Shown piece after piece: positions 6,001-6,451 of a stretch of 6,451 nt of DNA (positions are counted from its first letter, which is position 1; each line of letters opens with the position of its first letter). The DNA lies in NCBI GenBank assembly GCA_019090405.1, contig JAHRVZ010000096.1, positions 1-6,451 on the forward strand, given 5' to 3'. A model generated the notes under the pieces. It saw nothing but the letters and a program-made list of their open reading frames with translations, did no database searches and was not told the DNA's origin. Both the position numbers and the translations under genes were made by a program. This DNA is from Paracoccaceae bacterium. GTDB taxonomy: Bacteria > Pseudomonadota > Alphaproteobacteria > Rhodobacterales > Rhodobacteraceae.

Positions 6001-6044
6001 TGTATGTGACTTGTAGGTCTTGGGAACCAAAGGATGAACTTCAG

Positions 6045-6398
6045 ATGAAAAATCTGCTTCTGGCGGGCCTGATTTGTATAGCGGCGGGGCTGACCTGTTC
6101 GGCCTCTGATGCCAAATCAATCTCGAAAATACTGTCAGATAGTGGCCTGTCACCCGATGACTTTGAAATCATGACTCAACAGGCCGCGACCCTGTATTCC
6201 AACGTCACTCCGCGCAAAGGGGCGACGGTCCAGTGGAAAAACGATGCGACCCGGTCATATGGTCTGGCGGAATTGGTTTCGGTGCAGGCAAACTGTGTCC
6301 AACTGCGACACCTCGTGCACCCTAAGGGCATTCAAACCGCACGGGAAATTCGCACACGTCGATGCAAAACCAGTGGCGGAGACTGGATTTTAGAGTAA
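6045..6398 (+). CDS. Small secreted protein, possibly 17-kDa surface-antigen-like
   Basis: A 117-residue protein with an N-terminal Sec signal (MKNLLLAGLICIAAGLTC, cleavage probably around SASDA, residues 19-23). The mature part would thus be periplasmic or outer-membrane associated. A Cys is present in the signal region, but 'GLTC' is a poor lipobox, so lipidation is doubtful. The C-terminal half shows W-x-N, a central 'ANCVQLRH', 'TRRCKTSGGDWIL', and a Cys pair. This pattern recalls the C-terminal domain of the 17-kDa surface antigen (Rickettsia-type) family, but the match is by eye and weak. The frame is open from an ATG at 5952; ATG 6045 is chosen because it alone gives a signal peptide at the N-terminus and follows AAAGGATG about 10 bases upstream. 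It is divergent from allE and its role is unknown. Confidence 0.72.
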   Translation: MKNLLLAGLICIAAGLTCSASDAKSISKILSDSGLSPDDFEIMTQQAATLYSNVTPRKGATVQWKNDATRSYGLAELVSVQANCVQLRHLVHPKGIQTAREIRTRRCKTSGGDWILE

Positions 6399-6420
6399 AT
6401 CCAATTCATTATACAGTCGC

Positions 6421-6451
6421 ATGGCTAAACACGGCTAAACACGGCTAAACA
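6421..6451. repeat. Tandem 10-bp repeat reaching the window edge
   Basis: Three consecutive copies of a 10-base unit A(T/C)GGCTAAAC lie at 6421-6430, 6431-6440 and 6441-6450. Only the second base differs (T in the first copy). A further A at 6451 suggests that the array continues beyond the window. It lies 22 bases after the stop of the secreted-protein gene. Its role is unknown. Confidence 0.8.

Noticed and set aside
5952..6044. Upstream ATG extension of the secreted protein
   Set aside because: It would bury the signal peptide 31 residues inside the protein. The internal ATG 6045 has its own ribosome binding site.
5881..6153. Minus-strand open frame overlapping the secreted-protein start
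   Set aside because: Its product has no recognisable domain, and it runs across the terminator-like hairpin and the divergent promoter region.

Overview
The window looks like chromosomal DNA from an alphaproteobacterium, most likely a marine Rhodobacterales (Roseobacter-type) species. This rests on the moderate GC content, the gene families present, and the arrangement of a glyoxylate-assimilation cluster known from Paracoccus denitrificans and marine roseobacters. The species cannot be named from the sequence alone.

Left part (1-3578, minus strand). Four tightly spaced genes read leftwards: bhcA, bhcB, bhcC and the 5' end of bhcD, which is cut by the window edge. Together they encode the beta-hydroxyaspartate cycle (BHAC). 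BhcA transfers the amino group of aspartate to glyoxylate, giving glycine and oxaloacetate. BhcC condenses glycine with a second glyoxylate to beta-hydroxyaspartate. BhcB dehydrates this to iminosuccinate. BhcD reduces iminosuccinate back to aspartate. The net result is two glyoxylate converted to one oxaloacetate without carbon loss. Gaps between these genes are 11, 16 and 36 bases, and each gene has a recognisable ribosome binding site, so this is a clear operon.

Control region (3579-3744) and bhcR (3745-4575, plus strand). An IclR-family regulator, BhcR, is divergent from the operon. The 166-base AT-rich spacer holds a good sigma70-like promoter for bhcR. On the bhcA side it holds two adjacent dyad-symmetric blocks, centred about 43 bp apart, which are good candidates for BhcR operators.

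Right part (4583-6451). A small uncharacterised lipoprotein gene (minus) converges on bhcR. Upstream of it on the same strand is a bicupin (S)-ureidoglycine aminohydrolase (allE/UGHY family) with all four metal ligands. That enzyme belongs to purine/allantoin breakdown, whose last steps release glyoxylate, so its position beside a glyoxylate-assimilation cluster makes metabolic sense. Divergent from it is a small secreted protein resembling the 17-kDa surface antigen family. A terminator-like hairpin with a seven-T tract lies in the divergent region, facing a direction in which no nearby gene ends. The window closes in a 10-bp tandem repeat running off the edge.

No tRNA, rRNA, CRISPR array, insertion sequence or phage gene was seen. 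No stretch longer than about 300 bases lacks a gene. The central system (BHAC) is known. The less explained items are the paired dyads, the purine link, the orphan terminator and the alternative hairpins upstream of the lipoprotein.
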